The position numbers and the translations under genes are program-made. This document shows positions 8,604 to 18,432 of a DNA stretch of 64,000 nt, in pieces. The stretch covers positions 1 through 64,000 of the forward strand of contig NZ_JBFTXJ020000007.1 in assembly GCF_041379945.2 (NCBI RefSeq), in the 5' to 3' direction. How positions within the stretch are numbered: position 1 is the stretch's first letter; the number at the start of each line of letters is the position of its first letter. The DNA is from Aneurinibacillus sp. REN35. GTDB taxonomy: Bacteria > Bacillota > Bacilli > Aneurinibacillales > Aneurinibacillaceae. Under the pieces are notes generated by a model. The model did not search any database, was not told the origin of the DNA, and was given only the letters and a program-made list of their open reading frames with translations.

Positions 8604-9603
8604 GGACAACGCCTTCTTCATAAATTTTACGGACAATCTCCTCTGTGCTAACCGTCTCAATCGAGATGTCCTTCACTTCATACCGCGAGATAATACGGGA
8701 CAGCAGATCAGATATCGCCACACTCTCTTCACCAAAGATCGCACGAAAGCGCAGGTCATTCTCTTTTTGCCATGTGACAGGAAGCGTGCTCGTTAAGCGC
8801 TCTAGTTCTTCCACTTCAGCAGCATTCGTAAATTCGACCACGACACGCTTTTCATTTCCCCATGTTGTACGAAGCTCATTTAATCCGCCGTCATAGATAA
8901 TACTGCCGTTATCGAGCATAATGACCCGTGAGGACAGCGCCTCAATATCTGATAAATCGTGAGTAGTTAACAGGATCGTCGTGCCGTACGTCTGGTTAAT
9001 TTCCTTTAAGAATTCACGGATTTTAAGCTTAACCAATACATCAAGTCCGATGGTAGGTTCATCAAGAAAAAGCAGCGGAGGATTATGAATGAGCGCGGCT
9101 GCCAGCTCACAGCGCATCCGCTGGCCAAGACTTAGCTTTCGAACCGGCTTATTTAGCAGATGATCAATTTCTAATACATCAATAACATGGCCCATGTGAC
9201 GCTTATATTCTTCATCCGAGAGACGATACACCTTCTTGAGGAGTGTGAATGATTCCTGTACCGCGATATCCCACCAAAGTTGGCTACGCTGGCCGAATAC
9301 GACACCGATTGTACGTACGAACTTCTCACGTTCACGATGTGGGTCCATACCGTTTACTCGCAGATAGCCCGCCGTAGGCATCAGAATGCCGGTAAGCATC
9401 TTAATGGTAGTTGATTTACCTGCCCCATTCTCTCCAATATAGCCTACGATTTCACCTGGGGCGATTTCAAGATCGATGCCTTTCACCGCTTGGTGGATAC
9501 GATATTGCCGATTAAACAAATCACGAAACGCGCCAGAAAGTCCCGGACGGCTTGAATATGATTTAAACTCTTTTGTAAGCCCTTTTGCTTCAATTCGCAG
9601 CAT
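8596..9603 (-). CDS. ABC transporter ATP-binding protein
   Basis: A 335-residue ATPase that should energise the two ABC-2 permeases. Walker A is GENGAGKST, the signature is LSLGQRMR, Walker B is LLFLDEPT and the switch histidine follows in TTHDLSD. A C-terminal extension of about 90 residues is typical of drug- and polysaccharide-export ATPases. The ATG at 9603 is chosen over an upstream 37-codon extension because GGAGGGAAAGAGAA precedes it. Divergent from hemL. Confidence 0.92.
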   Translation of the reverse strand: MLRIEAKGLTKEFKSYSSRPGLSGAFRDLFNRQYRIHQAVKGIDLEIAPGEIVGYIGENGAGKSTTIKMLTGILMPTAGYLRVNGMDPHREREKFVRTIGVVFGQRSQLWWDIAVQESFTLLKKVYRLSDEEYKRHMGHVIDVLEIDHLLNKPVRKLSLGQRMRCELAAALIHNPPLLFLDEPTIGLDVLVKLKIREFLKEINQTYGTTILLTTHDLSDIEALSSRVIMLDNGSIIYDGGLNELRTTWGNEKRVVVEFTNAAEVEELERLTSTLPVTWQKENDLRFRAIFGEESVAISDLLSRIISRYEVKDISIETVSTEEIVRKIYEEGVVHV

Positions 9604-9757
9604 TTCTCTTTCCCTCCGTTTTGTTTCACTAGCTATCATACCTCTTTTGCAATTCGTGTTAAAGTTAAAAAGCAGGGAAAAACTTCTTCTCCTTTCATCT
9701 TTAACACATATCACGTATCTTTAACTATGGAATCTATTTATATAGGAGGAATCAACA

Positions 9758-11053
9758 GTGAATTTCACACGTTCTGAAGAATTATATCAAGAAGCGCTAG
9801 AAGTTATTGTCGGCGGCGTAAACAGCCCCTCTCGTGCCTTTAAAGCCGTAGGTGGCGGCGCCCCTGTTACAATGGCTAAAGCAGAAGGCGCCTACTTCTG
9901 GGATGTTGATGGTAATAAATACATAGACTATCTGGCCGCATACGGCCCAATTATTACCGGACACGCACATCCTCATGTTACCGAAGCGATTATCTCTGCT
10001 GCTAAAAACGGAGTTCTATACGGCACTCCAACACCTTGGGAGACGATTTTTGCTCGCAAAATTCAGGAAGCCATTCCTTCCATGGAAAAAATCCGTTTTA
10101 ATAACTCAGGTACGGAAGCAGTAATGACGACGATTCGGGTAGCACGTGCTTATACCGGACGCAATAAAATCATAAAGTTTGCCGGATGCTATCACGGTCA
10201 TTCTGATCTTGTACTTGTAGCAGCCGGTTCTGGACCGTCCACACTCGGCATACCAGATAGCGCAGGTATTCCACAATCAATTGCCAATGAAGTCATTACC
10301 GTTCCATATAATGATATCGAAGCATTCGCCCAAGCAATGGACAAATGGGGAGACGAGATTGCCGGTGTATTGGTAGAACCGATTGTTGGTAACTTTGGTA
10401 TTGTTGCACCGGATGACGGATTCCTTGAGGCAGTCAACCGTATCACCCACGAAGCCGGTGCGCTCGTGATTTATGATGAAGTCATTACAGGCTTCCGTTT
10501 TACATATGGAGGTGCACAGAATCTATTAGGCATCGAGCCTGACCTTACGGCACTGGGTAAAATCATCGGTGGCGGACTGCCAATTGGTGCCTATGGCGGA
10601 CGAAAAGAAATCATGGAGGAAGTGGCACCACTTGGTCCTGCATACCAAGCAGGAACACATGCCGGAAACCCATTATCCATGCAGGCCGGTATTGCATGCT
10701 TAGAAGTACTTGAGCAGCCAGGTGTATACGAAGAGCTGCATCGTCTGGGCAAGCTCCTAGGAGATGGACTTGCACAAGCAGCGCAGAAGGCGGGTGTATC
10801 TGTAACAATCAACCGTGTTGTTGGAGCCTTAGCCATGTACTTTACTGATCAACCCGTCAAAAATTATGACGATGCTAATACAGCAGATAGTAAACTGTTT
10901 GCCCGTTTCTTCCGCGCTATTCTTGAGGAAAGAATCTGCCTTGCTCCTTCTAAATATGAGGCATGGTTTATTACAACAGCTCATACGGAAGATGATATCA
11001 TTCGTACGATACAAGCAGCAGAGAATTCGTTTATTAAAATGCAAAAAAAATAA
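9758..11053 (+). CDS. hemL: glutamate-1-semialdehyde 2,1-aminomutase
   Basis: A 431-residue PLP enzyme that converts glutamate-1-semialdehyde to 5-aminolevulinate in tetrapyrrole synthesis. Catalytic Lys268 sits in [16 protein letters not shown] and the active-site stretch RFNNSGTEA is intact. Full family length. It starts with GTG after TAGGAGGA. It stands alone rather than in a hemAXCDBL cluster, so it may be the second (GsaB-like) copy that many Bacillales carry. A terminator follows. Confidence 0.93.
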   Translation: MNFTRSEELYQEALEVIVGGVNSPSRAFKAVGGGAPVTMAKAEGAYFWDVDGNKYIDYLAAYGPIITGHAHPHVTEAIISAAKNGVLYGTPTPWETIFARKIQEAIPSMEKIRFNNSGTEAVMTTIRVARAYTGRNKIIKFAGCYHGHSDLVLVAAGSGPSTLGIPDSAGIPQSIANEVITVPYNDIEAFAQAMDKWGDEIAGVLVEPIVGNFGIVAPDDGFLEAVNRITHEAGALVIYDEVITGFRFTYGGAQNLLGIEPDLTALGKIIGGGLPIGAYGGRKEIMEEVAPLGPAYQAGTHAGNPLSMQAGIACLEVLEQPGVYEELHRLGKLLGDGLAQAAQKAGVSVTINRVVGALAMYFTDQPVKNYDDANTADSKLFARFFRAILEERICLAPSKYEAWFITTAHTEDDIIRTIQAAENSFIKMQKK

Positions 11054-11079
11054 TAAATATGCATTAAATTTTTTTATAT

Positions 11080-11110
11080 TGAGTGGGGCATAGTGTCCCA
11101 CTCTTTTCTT
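11080..11110 (+). terminator. terminator of hemL
   Basis: GAGTGGG (11081-11087) pairs with CCCACTC (11097-11103), followed by TTTTCTT. Confidence 0.75.
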
Positions 11111-11305
11111 ATAGGCAAATATTCTTATACAAACCTTTCTCTGTTACATAATATAACATCTATGATAAACAAGAAGAATTTTCATTATTTGTTGTATAAT
11201 GCACAAATACATCCGAATATTAATTAAAAATAATCTCAAAATAGTTCGTTTTTAAATTATTATACTTTATATTCTAAATTATTTTAATTATTTATAAAAA
11301 AGAAA

Positions 11306-11319
11306 TAAAAACGCTTTCA
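11306..11319 (+). promoter_or_regulatory. CcpA-type cre site upstream of gltB
   Basis: TAAAAACGCTTTCA agrees with the cre consensus TGWAANCGNTNWCA at 13 of 14 positions. It lies upstream of the proposed -35 box, the position from which CcpA activates, as at ackA in Bacillus. The 480-base stretch 11054-11532 is otherwise AT-rich and holds no gene. Confidence 0.5.
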
Positions 11320-11344
11320 CTTGAATAATTAATCAAATTTTTTA

Positions 11345-11373
11345 TTGTAGATGCAAACGATTCATGATATTCT
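11345..11373 (+). promoter_or_regulatory. candidate gltB promoter
   Basis: TTGTAG (11345-11350), a 17-base spacer and TATTCT (11368-11373). The leader to the gltB start is about 150 bases long. Confidence 0.4.
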
Positions 11374-11532
11374 ATACTTACTTTTCCGATAGTTCTGTTT
11401 AGTTTTTTTTATCGAACTGTTTATTAAACGGACCTATTATGTTCGTGTTTTTGCAAGGGCTGACCATATATACAAATAAACAAGCCTTTGCTTTTGTGTG
11501 AGAGACTATTAGTTATTAGGAGGTGAAGGTCA

Positions 11533-14500
11533 GTGCAGCTGACCGAGACGATGAAGAGAGCAGATTTCGGCAATTTCCGTAATCACCTTGCAGAGGAACA
11601 TGATAGCTGTGGCATTATCGCTATTATTGAGAAAAACGGAAGCCCACATCGCGATAACATATCTAAAATTATCGACGGTCTTGTCAAGATGGAACATCGT
11701 TCCGGTTTCATCGATGGCGAAGGAGACGGATGCGGGATCTTAAGCGATATTCCCCGTGACCTTTGGGCAAAGAGATTAGAGTCAATTGGAAAATCAGCTG
11801 ACCTGGCATACTCCGACGCGTTTGCTGTGGGACACATTTTTATCCCAACAAAAGGACACCAGGTGGATCATGTAATGACAGATATCCGCAGCATGTTCGC
11901 ACAAGCAGGCCTCACCATTGAACTAGAACAGCAAAACGCTGTAAATAGCAGCGTCCTTGGTAAAAACGGACGAGCGGATGAACCGATTTTCTGGCAGCTC
12001 GCTTGTAAATACGAGGGTAATGACCGAATAGACAAAGAACTATTCGAGCTGTTAATCGCAATTGAGAAGAACCATCATGTTCATGTCGCTTCACTGAGCA
12101 ATCACTCGGCTTCCTATAAAGTCATGGGAGCAGCAAATATCCTTCCAGAATACTTTCTTGATATTCAGGAACCCGAATTCGCTTCATCTGTAACAATTGG
12201 ACATAATCGTTATTCCACCAATACACTGTCTAATTTTTTCCGCGTACAACCTTTCACAATCATTGGACATAACGGAGAAATTAATACCATCCGGAAGCTA
12301 GAAGACGAAGGCGCCATGCTTAATGTCGATCTGGTCGAGAGCGGCAGCGATTCACAAAATATGAACCGCGCACTTGAAACATTAATTCACCGTTATGATA
12401 TGTCTCTATTCGAAGCTCTAGAAATGGTATTCCCGCCAATTATTAACGAAATGAAAAACTTGCGTCCGGAATTGCAGGATTTATATGTATACTACCGACA
12501 AACATGGGGGCATTTTGCTCAGGGGCCGGCCGGCATCGTCTCTCGTTATGCCAATGAGTGCGTATTTAGTGTAGATGCACTTGGTCTGCGTCCGGTATGG
12601 ATGGTAGAAAGCGAAACATCGCTGTATTTCTCTTCCGAACAAGGTGTCATTCCTGTATATGAAATGGTAAGCGAACCCAAAGCCTTAGCACCAGGAGAAA
12701 AAGTAGGCGTACAATTACACCCCGGCCAATCGGTCACAGTGATTCCGCACCATGAATTGCAGAATCTGATTCTAGAGCGCTCAGGCAAACGCGTCGATTT
12801 TGCCGACTTCCGCAGCCAGCTTCACTTCGCAGAAGTAAAACCTGCTCAAACACCGAATGATGATATCGAGACCGTAACCAATCAGCAATATGCCGCTTAC
12901 GGTTGGGAGCGCGAGCATATGCAGTTGGCAGAACAAATGTCCAAAAATGGCGCAGAACCGATTCGCTCTCTGGGTCATGATGCTCCATTGGCTGCAATTG
13001 CCGACGTGCGGCAGAACATTGCAGATTTTATTAAAGAAAGTGTCGCTGTCGTGACCAATCCGGCAATCGACCGCGAACGGGAAATGGAGCACTTCTCTAC
13101 CCGTGTCGTTCTCGGCGGCCGTCCTGCTCTTTTTCCGGAAGTCGGAAATCTAACCAAAGCACTCGAACTTCCATCTCCACTTCTGCTTGAAGGACAAAGC
13201 CTGCAGGAGTTAGCCGCTGCTCTGAATACCGTATCACTTGAGCAGATGCTGGAGCATTTTGGGACGGACGCTTACATGCTGCCTGTCTACTTTGCAGATG
13301 GCGAGACCATTCCTGCTGCGCTTGATCGAATCGCACAAAGCACAGTAGATGCCGTACAAAATGGTGCACGCATTCTATTATTCGATGACAGCATGGCACA
13401 TCAAGACAATCACTATTGGATCGACCCGCATCTTTTGATCTCAAAAATAGATCAGACATTAAAGAAAGCTGGAGGACGAGGCAATGACAATCTCCGACGT
13501 CAAGCAAGCATTGTCATTCGTTCCGGCTCTATTCGCAACCTCCATGATGTAGCCTTGGCATGTGGACTTGGAGCAGATGCAGTAGCTCCTTATCTACTAT
13601 TTGCGACCGCATTCTCAAAAGATGGCTCTTCTGTTGAATATCTATTCAATGCGTTAACTAAAGGCTTGGAGAAGGTCATCTCCACAATCGGTATTCACGA
13701 GCTTCGCGGCTATGCACGGCTCTTCTCTTCCATTGGTTTGCGTCAAGAAGTGGCGGATGTGCTTGATATCGTGAATTTTTGCGGCAGTAACCAAGCTGGG
13801 GTATCTTTCGCTGCACTTGAGGCAGACAGCAGAAAGCGCTATGAGGATTTCAACGATGAGAAGGCGCGACCCGCAAAAATCTTCCACATGTGGCCTCGTA
13901 TCTGGAAATCTATCGGCGAGGTTGCTGCCGGAAGTCTTCCGTATGCAGATTTTGCTGAAAAACTGCGTGAGCAGGAACAGCAGAATCCGCTTTCGATCCG
14001 CCATCTGGCTGACTTTACTTCAGCTCAGACGAACCAACATGTTACACCCGAGCAAGTGGATGTGTCTATTGGAGAGCACAACCTGCCGTTCTTAATCTCT
14101 TCCATGTCATTTGGCTCGCAGAATGAAATCGCATTCCGTGCCTATGCTGAAGCGGCAGATCAGTTAAATATGATTAGCTTTAACGGAGAAGGCGGCGAAA
14201 TTAAAGATATGCTCGGCAAATATCCTAAAACGCGTGGACAGCAAGTTGCCTCAGGGCGTTTTGGAGTAAACATAGAGCTGGCCAATTCATCCAATCTGCT
14301 TGAAATCAAAATCGGGCAGGGCGCAAAACCGGGCGAAGGCGGTCATCTGCCAGGCAAAAAGGTAACAGAAAAAGTAGCCGCTGCGCGGAACGCTACACTT
14401 GGTTCAGATCTGATCTCTCCTTCGAATAACCACGATATTTATTCGATCGAGGACCTAGCACAGATCATTACTGAATTAAAAACCGCCAACAATGAAGCAA

Positions 14501-16041
14501 AGGTATGTGTCAAAGTTCCGATCGTACCAAATATCGGTACCATCGCTGTCGGTGTCGCTAAGGCAGGCGCTGACTACATCACATTAAGCGGATTTGATGG
14601 CGGTACGGGCGCAGCACGGGTGCATGCTCTGCAACACGTTGGTCTCCCAGTAGAAATTGGTGTAAAAGCTGCACATACAGCACTCATCGAAGCAGGACTT
14701 CGTGATAAAGTAGAAGTATGGGCCGATGGCGGCATCAAGAGCGGTCACGATGTTGTGAAGATGATCCTGCTTGGCGCAAACCGAATCGGATTTGGCACAC
14801 TTGCTATGCTGGCAGTGGGCTGCACAACGTGCCGCGGCTGCCATCTCGATACATGCCATGTAGGAATCGCTACACAAATCGAATCCGTAGAAGAAGCAAA
14901 AGAGCATGGACTGCGCCGCTTTGTACCACGCGTCTTCGATATTGCAATCGATAACCTCAAGCGTCTGTTCACAGAATTAGGAACAGAAGTCAAGCGCATT
15001 ACAGCTGAGCTTGGATTCGAGCGAACACAAGATATGGTCGGACGTGCCGATCTGCTTATCCAGACACGCGGTCAAGAACAGATGGATTTAACGTCCCTGC
15101 TCTCACCTGCGCCATTCCCGCTAGATGAGCCAGCACGCGCCGCCTCCAAAGTCCTCATAGCAGTAGGAGCTGAAGGATATGAGGAGAGTGATCGCTATGC
15201 TTCGCCTCATGCGCCGATTCATGAGACATTCACCAATGTACTCAGCGATCAGCGCGTTCTTGGCAGCCGCTATTCCGGCGCCCGTGTTAAACCGCATCTA
15301 GACGGAAGCTACGTTGATCTGCCTGAGGTTTCACTTACATTTAAGAATGGAAGTGTGCCGGGAAACGGACTCGCAGCCTTCAATGCAGAGGGCGTATCCA
15401 TTCGTGTACACGGCGGTGCACAGGATGGGGTTGGTAAGACCGGGTTTGGCGGACGCGTTATGATTATGAAATCACCTAATGCCAATCGCCAGTTTATCAA
15501 TGGTTCTGTGGGCAAAAGCTTCTGCTATGGAGCACAGAAAGGTCTCTATATTGTGCAGGGGAACGCGGATGCCCGCGCCTGCATTCGCCTCTCTGGGGCT
15601 GATGTAATTATCGGCGGTGAACTTCAAGAGCCGATCAATGATACGTTAGGCGGCATCGGCGCTCGTGCCAACATCAAAGGCTTTGCATTTGAGTATATGA
15701 CAAACGGCCGTGCAATCGTGTTAGGTGACCCCGGTCCATGGATTTGTTCCGGTATGACAGGCGGCACCATATACCTGCGGCTACAGCCGGAGATGGGGCT
15801 TGACCAAGCTGCCATCGAACGACGTATTGCAAAAGCCGCAAAGGTTACACTTGCCCCGTTGAGTCATAAAGGCAAAGAAGACATTAACTTCCTGCTCGGC
15901 GAATACATTGCCGAACTAGAAGCGAGCGGCCAACAAGACAAAGCCGTTCTCATTGAGGAACTTAAGGATCAGGCGGAGCAGCACTTTATTATGGTGTCTC
16001 CAATCAAAGAACAGGCCGATCCGTCTATCGCTACTGAATAA
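11533..16041 (+). CDS. gltB: glutamate synthase large subunit
   Basis: A 1502-residue enzyme making glutamate from glutamine and 2-oxoglutarate. Catalytic Cys26 (HDSCGII) heads the class II amidotransferase domain after a short propeptide; the central and FMN-binding synthase domains follow; Cys1097, Cys1103 and Cys1108 (C-x5-C-x4-C) are the 3Fe-4S ligands; a C-terminal GXGXG beta-helix domain ends it. Start is GTG after AGGAGGTGA. No gltD follows: the next gene is unrelated and lies behind a terminator. It therefore either uses a distant small subunit or takes electrons from ferredoxin. Confidence 0.95.
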   Translation: MQLTETMKRADFGNFRNHLAEEHDSCGIIAIIEKNGSPHRDNISKIIDGLVKMEHRSGFIDGEGDGCGILSDIPRDLWAKRLESIGKSADLAYSDAFAVGHIFIPTKGHQVDHVMTDIRSMFAQAGLTIELEQQNAVNSSVLGKNGRADEPIFWQLACKYEGNDRIDKELFELLIAIEKNHHVHVASLSNHSASYKVMGAANILPEYFLDIQEPEFASSVTIGHNRYSTNTLSNFFRVQPFTIIGHNGEINTIRKLEDEGAMLNVDLVESGSDSQNMNRALETLIHRYDMSLFEALEMVFPPIINEMKNLRPELQDLYVYYRQTWGHFAQGPAGIVSRYANECVFSVDALGLRPVWMVESETSLYFSSEQGVIPVYEMVSEPKALAPGEKVGVQLHPGQSVTVIPHHELQNLILERSGKRVDFADFRSQLHFAEVKPAQTPNDDIETVTNQQYAAYGWEREHMQLAEQMSKNGAEPIRSLGHDAPLAAIADVRQNIADFIKESVAVVTNPAIDREREMEHFSTRVVLGGRPALFPEVGNLTKALELPSPLLLEGQSLQELAAALNTVSLEQMLEHFGTDAYMLPVYFADGETIPAALDRIAQSTVDAVQNGARILLFDDSMAHQDNHYWIDPHLLISKIDQTLKKAGGRGNDNLRRQASIVIRSGSIRNLHDVALACGLGADAVAPYLLFATAFSKDGSSVEYLFNALTKGLEKVISTIGIHELRGYARLFSSIGLRQEVADVLDIVNFCGSNQAGVSFAALEADSRKRYEDFNDEKARPAKIFHMWPRIWKSIGEVAAGSLPYADFAEKLREQEQQNPLSIRHLADFTSAQTNQHVTPEQVDVSIGEHNLPFLISSMSFGSQNEIAFRAYAEAADQLNMISFNGEGGEIKDMLGKYPKTRGQQVASGRFGVNIELANSSNLLEIKIGQGAKPGEGGHLPGKKVTEKVAAARNATLGSDLISPSNNHDIYSIEDLAQIITELKTANNEAKVCVKVPIVPNIGTIAVGVAKAGADYITLSGFDGGTGAARVHALQHVGLPVEIGVKAAHTALIEAGLRDKVEVWADGGIKSGHDVVKMILLGANRIGFGTLAMLAVGCTTCRGCHLDTCHVGIATQIESVEEAKEHGLRRFVPRVFDIAIDNLKRLFTELGTEVKRITAELGFERTQDMVGRADLLIQTRGQEQMDLTSLLSPAPFPLDEPARAASKVLIAVGAEGYEESDRYASPHAPIHETFTNVLSDQRVLGSRYSGARVKPHLDGSYVDLPEVSLTFKNGSVPGNGLAAFNAEGVSIRVHGGAQDGVGKTGFGGRVMIMKSPNANRQFINGSVGKSFCYGAQKGLYIVQGNADARACIRLSGADVIIGGELQEPINDTLGGIGARANIKGFAFEYMTNGRAIVLGDPGPWICSGMTGGTIYLRLQPEMGLDQAAIERRIAKAAKVTLAPLSHKGKEDINFLLGEYIAELEASGQQDKAVLIEELKDQAEQHFIMVSPIKEQADPSIATE

Positions 16042-16102
16042 TCTATTGCGTATAATTTTCACCTGCAGCTCCCAATTTGCAGTGTGAGTACCACCTATAT
16101 CG

Positions 16103-16140
16103 GCAGCCGTCCTCCTCCCAGGGACGGCTGCTTTATTTGT
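16103..16140 (+). terminator. terminator of gltB
   Basis: GCAGCCGTCC and GGGACGGCTGC form a stem around TCCTCCCA, followed by a T-rich run. It shows gltB is transcribed alone. Confidence 0.8.
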
Positions 16141-16199
16141 TGATTTTTTTTAAAACCGTGGTATTATACATTATTAGCAAAGCTACTTATGGAGGTATT

Positions 16200-17267
16200 A
16201 TGCGCGTCGGAGCACGTATTCTAAAGACAGGAATTGCCTTAATTCTGGCATTGCTTGTCTGTCAGTGGTTCGATCTTGAACCGCCTGTACTTGCGGCGAT
16301 TGCCGCAACATTAAGCATTCAGCCGACAGTATACCGGACGCTGAAGCATTTACGGGAACAGATGGAAGCGAATTTTATCGGTGCAGCCCTTGGCGTAACC
16401 GCTACGTATTTTCTAGGAGCCCAGCCGTTAATTGTTGGTATCGTGGTAATGCTGGTCATTGTGATCAATCTTCGGCTCAAGTTTGAGAATAGCCTTGCAC
16501 TTAGCATCGTAACTGTCATTGCTGTAATGGAGACATCAACGGGAAATTATCTCTATTTTGCGGGCAATCGGTTTCTTTTGACTGTTATTGGTGTATTCTC
16601 AGCAGCACTTGTAAACGCGATATTCATCCCGCCCCGTTATGAGCATAAGCTCTTCGGAGAAATATCAGAAACCGGGGATAAATTCTCTGTGCTCATGCGG
16701 ACATTAATTCACAATGAAATGGAAGAGAAGGTTTTCCGGGAAGAAAAAGAGAAGATCAAGACTAACTTTAAGACCATTGATCAGCTCTATGATCTATATA
16801 AAGAGGAAATCACGAAGCTTAGAAAAGTTACGTATTCAAGCCAGAAGAAGCTCGTTATCTTCAGACAAATGATCATTGTTCTCTATAAAGAGATGGATAT
16901 GCTGCGTACATTTGAACGCCATATTTACTCTTCCTTTAAGCCTGGACATCACCTATTTCCGCTCATTCAACAACAGCTTGAAGTACTGACGGAATATCAT
17001 AAAAACATCCTGCTCACCTATGATGGGATTTTAAAAACACGGGAAGATTGGCACCTACCGGAAGAAATCACAGAAGAAAATACCCGAATGCTCGATGAGT
17101 TTATGCGGCTTTATCCACTGGTTAAAAATACGCCTCAAGAAGAAGACGACGGGCAGTGGGGCCACTTATTCCCTGTAGTTGCGGAAATTCTCGAATATGC
17201 CAATCAGCTTGAACGGCTCAGCAAGCTGGTGCACACTTTTCACCATCATCAGGGAGAAGACGAATAA
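16200..17267 (+). CDS. aromatic acid exporter family protein
   Basis: A 355-residue protein with about five or six helices in the first 145 residues (RVGARILKTGIALILALL, ATLSIQPTVYRTLKHLREQ) and a long charged, helical cytoplasmic tail. This is the ArAE/FUSC-like YqjA-type layout. The ATG at 16200 has GGAGG seven bases upstream; a longer frame from 16077 runs through the gltB terminator and is rejected. The exported substrate is not known for the bacterial family. Confidence 0.85.
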   Translation: MRVGARILKTGIALILALLVCQWFDLEPPVLAAIAATLSIQPTVYRTLKHLREQMEANFIGAALGVTATYFLGAQPLIVGIVVMLVIVINLRLKFENSLALSIVTVIAVMETSTGNYLYFAGNRFLLTVIGVFSAALVNAIFIPPRYEHKLFGEISETGDKFSVLMRTLIHNEMEEKVFREEKEKIKTNFKTIDQLYDLYKEEITKLRKVTYSSQKKLVIFRQMIIVLYKEMDMLRTFERHIYSSFKPGHHLFPLIQQQLEVLTEYHKNILLTYDGILKTREDWHLPEEITEENTRMLDEFMRLYPLVKNTPQEEDDGQWGHLFPVVAEILEYANQLERLSKLVHTFHHHQGEDE

Positions 17268-17273
17268 AACCTA

Positions 17274-17302
17274 TTGACATACTAATAATTTAAAACTATG
17301 AT
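17274..17302 (+). promoter_or_regulatory. sigma-A promoter of the S-box mtn operon
   Basis: TTGACA (17274-17279), a 17-base spacer and TATGAT (17297-17302), about 20 bases before the riboswitch. The -35 is a perfect match. Confidence 0.8.
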
Positions 17303-17324
17303 TATACACAGACAATTTCATTTT

Positions 17325-17447
17325 CTTCTTATCATGAGAAGGCTGAGGGACTGGCCCGATGAAGCCCGGCAACCTGCTTGAACCGTCATAGGTGAAGAGC
17401 AAGGTGCTAATTCCTGCAGAATGAATCATTCATTCTGGAAGATAAGA
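17325..17447 (+). promoter_or_regulatory. SAM-I (S-box) riboswitch
   Basis: All S-box landmarks are present in order: CTTATC opening P1, GAGGGACTGGCCCGATGA, CCCGGCAACC, GGTGCTAATTCC, and GATAAG closing P1. A terminator follows at 17476-17508. SAM binding should stop transcription of the downstream methionine-salvage genes. The aptamer looks intact although the first gene behind it is broken. Confidence 0.95.
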
Positions 17448-17475
17448 TCGTGAAGTTCACTTTTTTTGAACGTAC

Positions 17476-17508
17476 CGCTCTCTTTCTTTCAGAAGGAGAG
17501 CGTTTTTG
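17476..17508 (+). terminator. S-box expression-platform terminator
   Basis: CGCTCTC and GAGAGCG pair around a TTTCTTTCAGAAG-type loop, followed by TTTTTGTTTT. It is the off-state hairpin of the riboswitch. Confidence 0.85.
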
Positions 17509-17531
17509 TTTTCTTGGAAAGGGTGAAAAAC

Positions 17532-18320
17532 ATGAGCGAATTCATTACGGTTTATTATCAAACAGAGGCGAAAAATTTATATAAAAAAGCGGAAAGCATC
17601 GCTGTAGGCATGACCGTAGGCAGTTGGACCGATCTGCCGCTTGCACGGCAGGAAATGCTGGCTGCCTACCTCGGCACAGTGGGAGATGTAATCATAAAGG
17701 ATGAAAAAGACGGGATACAGCGAGGGATCATATCGGTCTGCTATCCGGTTCGCAACATCACACCTGATATCCCTGCTCTCTTAACTACCGTATTCGGCAA
17801 ATTATCTATGGACGGAAAAATCAGGCTGCTAGACATCGACTTCCCCCCTTCCCTACTCTCGCAATTTCCCGGACCTGCATTCGGTATCGCCGGAATACGG
17901 GAGCAGCTCAATGTACATGATCGTCCACTGCTGATGAGCATCTTCAAGTCCTGCCTCGGACTTCCGCTCGGCGAATTAGAAACACAATTTGCCGCACAAG
18001 TTGAAGGTGGTGTCGATCTCATAAAAGATGATGAAATCTTCTTCGTAGAGGATAAGGCACCGCTTGCAGAACGGCTCGCTGCATATAATCGTATTATCAA
18101 AGCAGCAGATCGTCCCGTGCTGTATGCGGCTAATCTTACCGGACCGGTTCATCAATTAGTCGATAGAGCCAAATACGCAATCGACTATGGAGCCAATTGC
18201 CTGCTTATAAATGTGCTGCCGTATGGCTTCGACATCCTGCACCGGCTCGCAGCAGACCCGGATGTTACTGTACCGCTCATGGCACATCCTGCAATGGCTT
18301 CAATTCCAACATCTAGCTAA
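17532..18320 (+). pseudogene. mtnW: truncated mtnW (2,3-diketo-5-methylthiopentyl-1-phosphate enolase)
   Basis: The 262 codons match the N-terminal two-thirds of the RuBisCO-like enolase MtnW, including the GVDLIKDDEIFF stretch that bears the metal-binding residues. Normal MtnW is about 410 residues. Here it stops soon after VPLMAHPAMA, so the later barrel strands with the phosphate-binding loops are missing and the enzyme should be inactive. ATG at 17532 follows GGAAAGGGTG. The break coincides with loss of mtnX and most of mtnB, which points to one internal deletion. Calling it inactive is inference. Confidence 0.85.
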
Positions 18321-18387
18321 ACATATCGCAGGACAACAGGCTGTACAACAACAGTCGTTAACCTATCGGGCCGCAGGACATATATAA
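18295..18387 (+). pseudogene. possible 3' remnant of mtnB
   Basis: In a second frame overlapping the end of truncated mtnW, an open stretch reading WLQFQHLAKHIAGQQ and ending at TAA (18385-18387) has no start codon. It resembles the helical C-terminus of MtnB (methylthioribulose-1-phosphate dehydratase), which in Bacillus lies between mtnX and mtnD. The match is short and judged by eye only. Confidence 0.4.
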
Positions 18388-18432
18388 ATAAACATATTAT
18401 AGAACGAATATTCGGAAGAAGGGGGAAATACT

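Noticed and set aside
16077-16199. N-terminal extension of the aromatic-acid-exporter-like protein
   Set aside because: It would translate through the gltB terminator; the ATG at 16200 has a good ribosome site.
17466-17531. N-terminal extension of mtnW
   Set aside because: It lies inside the S-box terminator hairpin; the ATG at 17532 matches the family's N-terminus.
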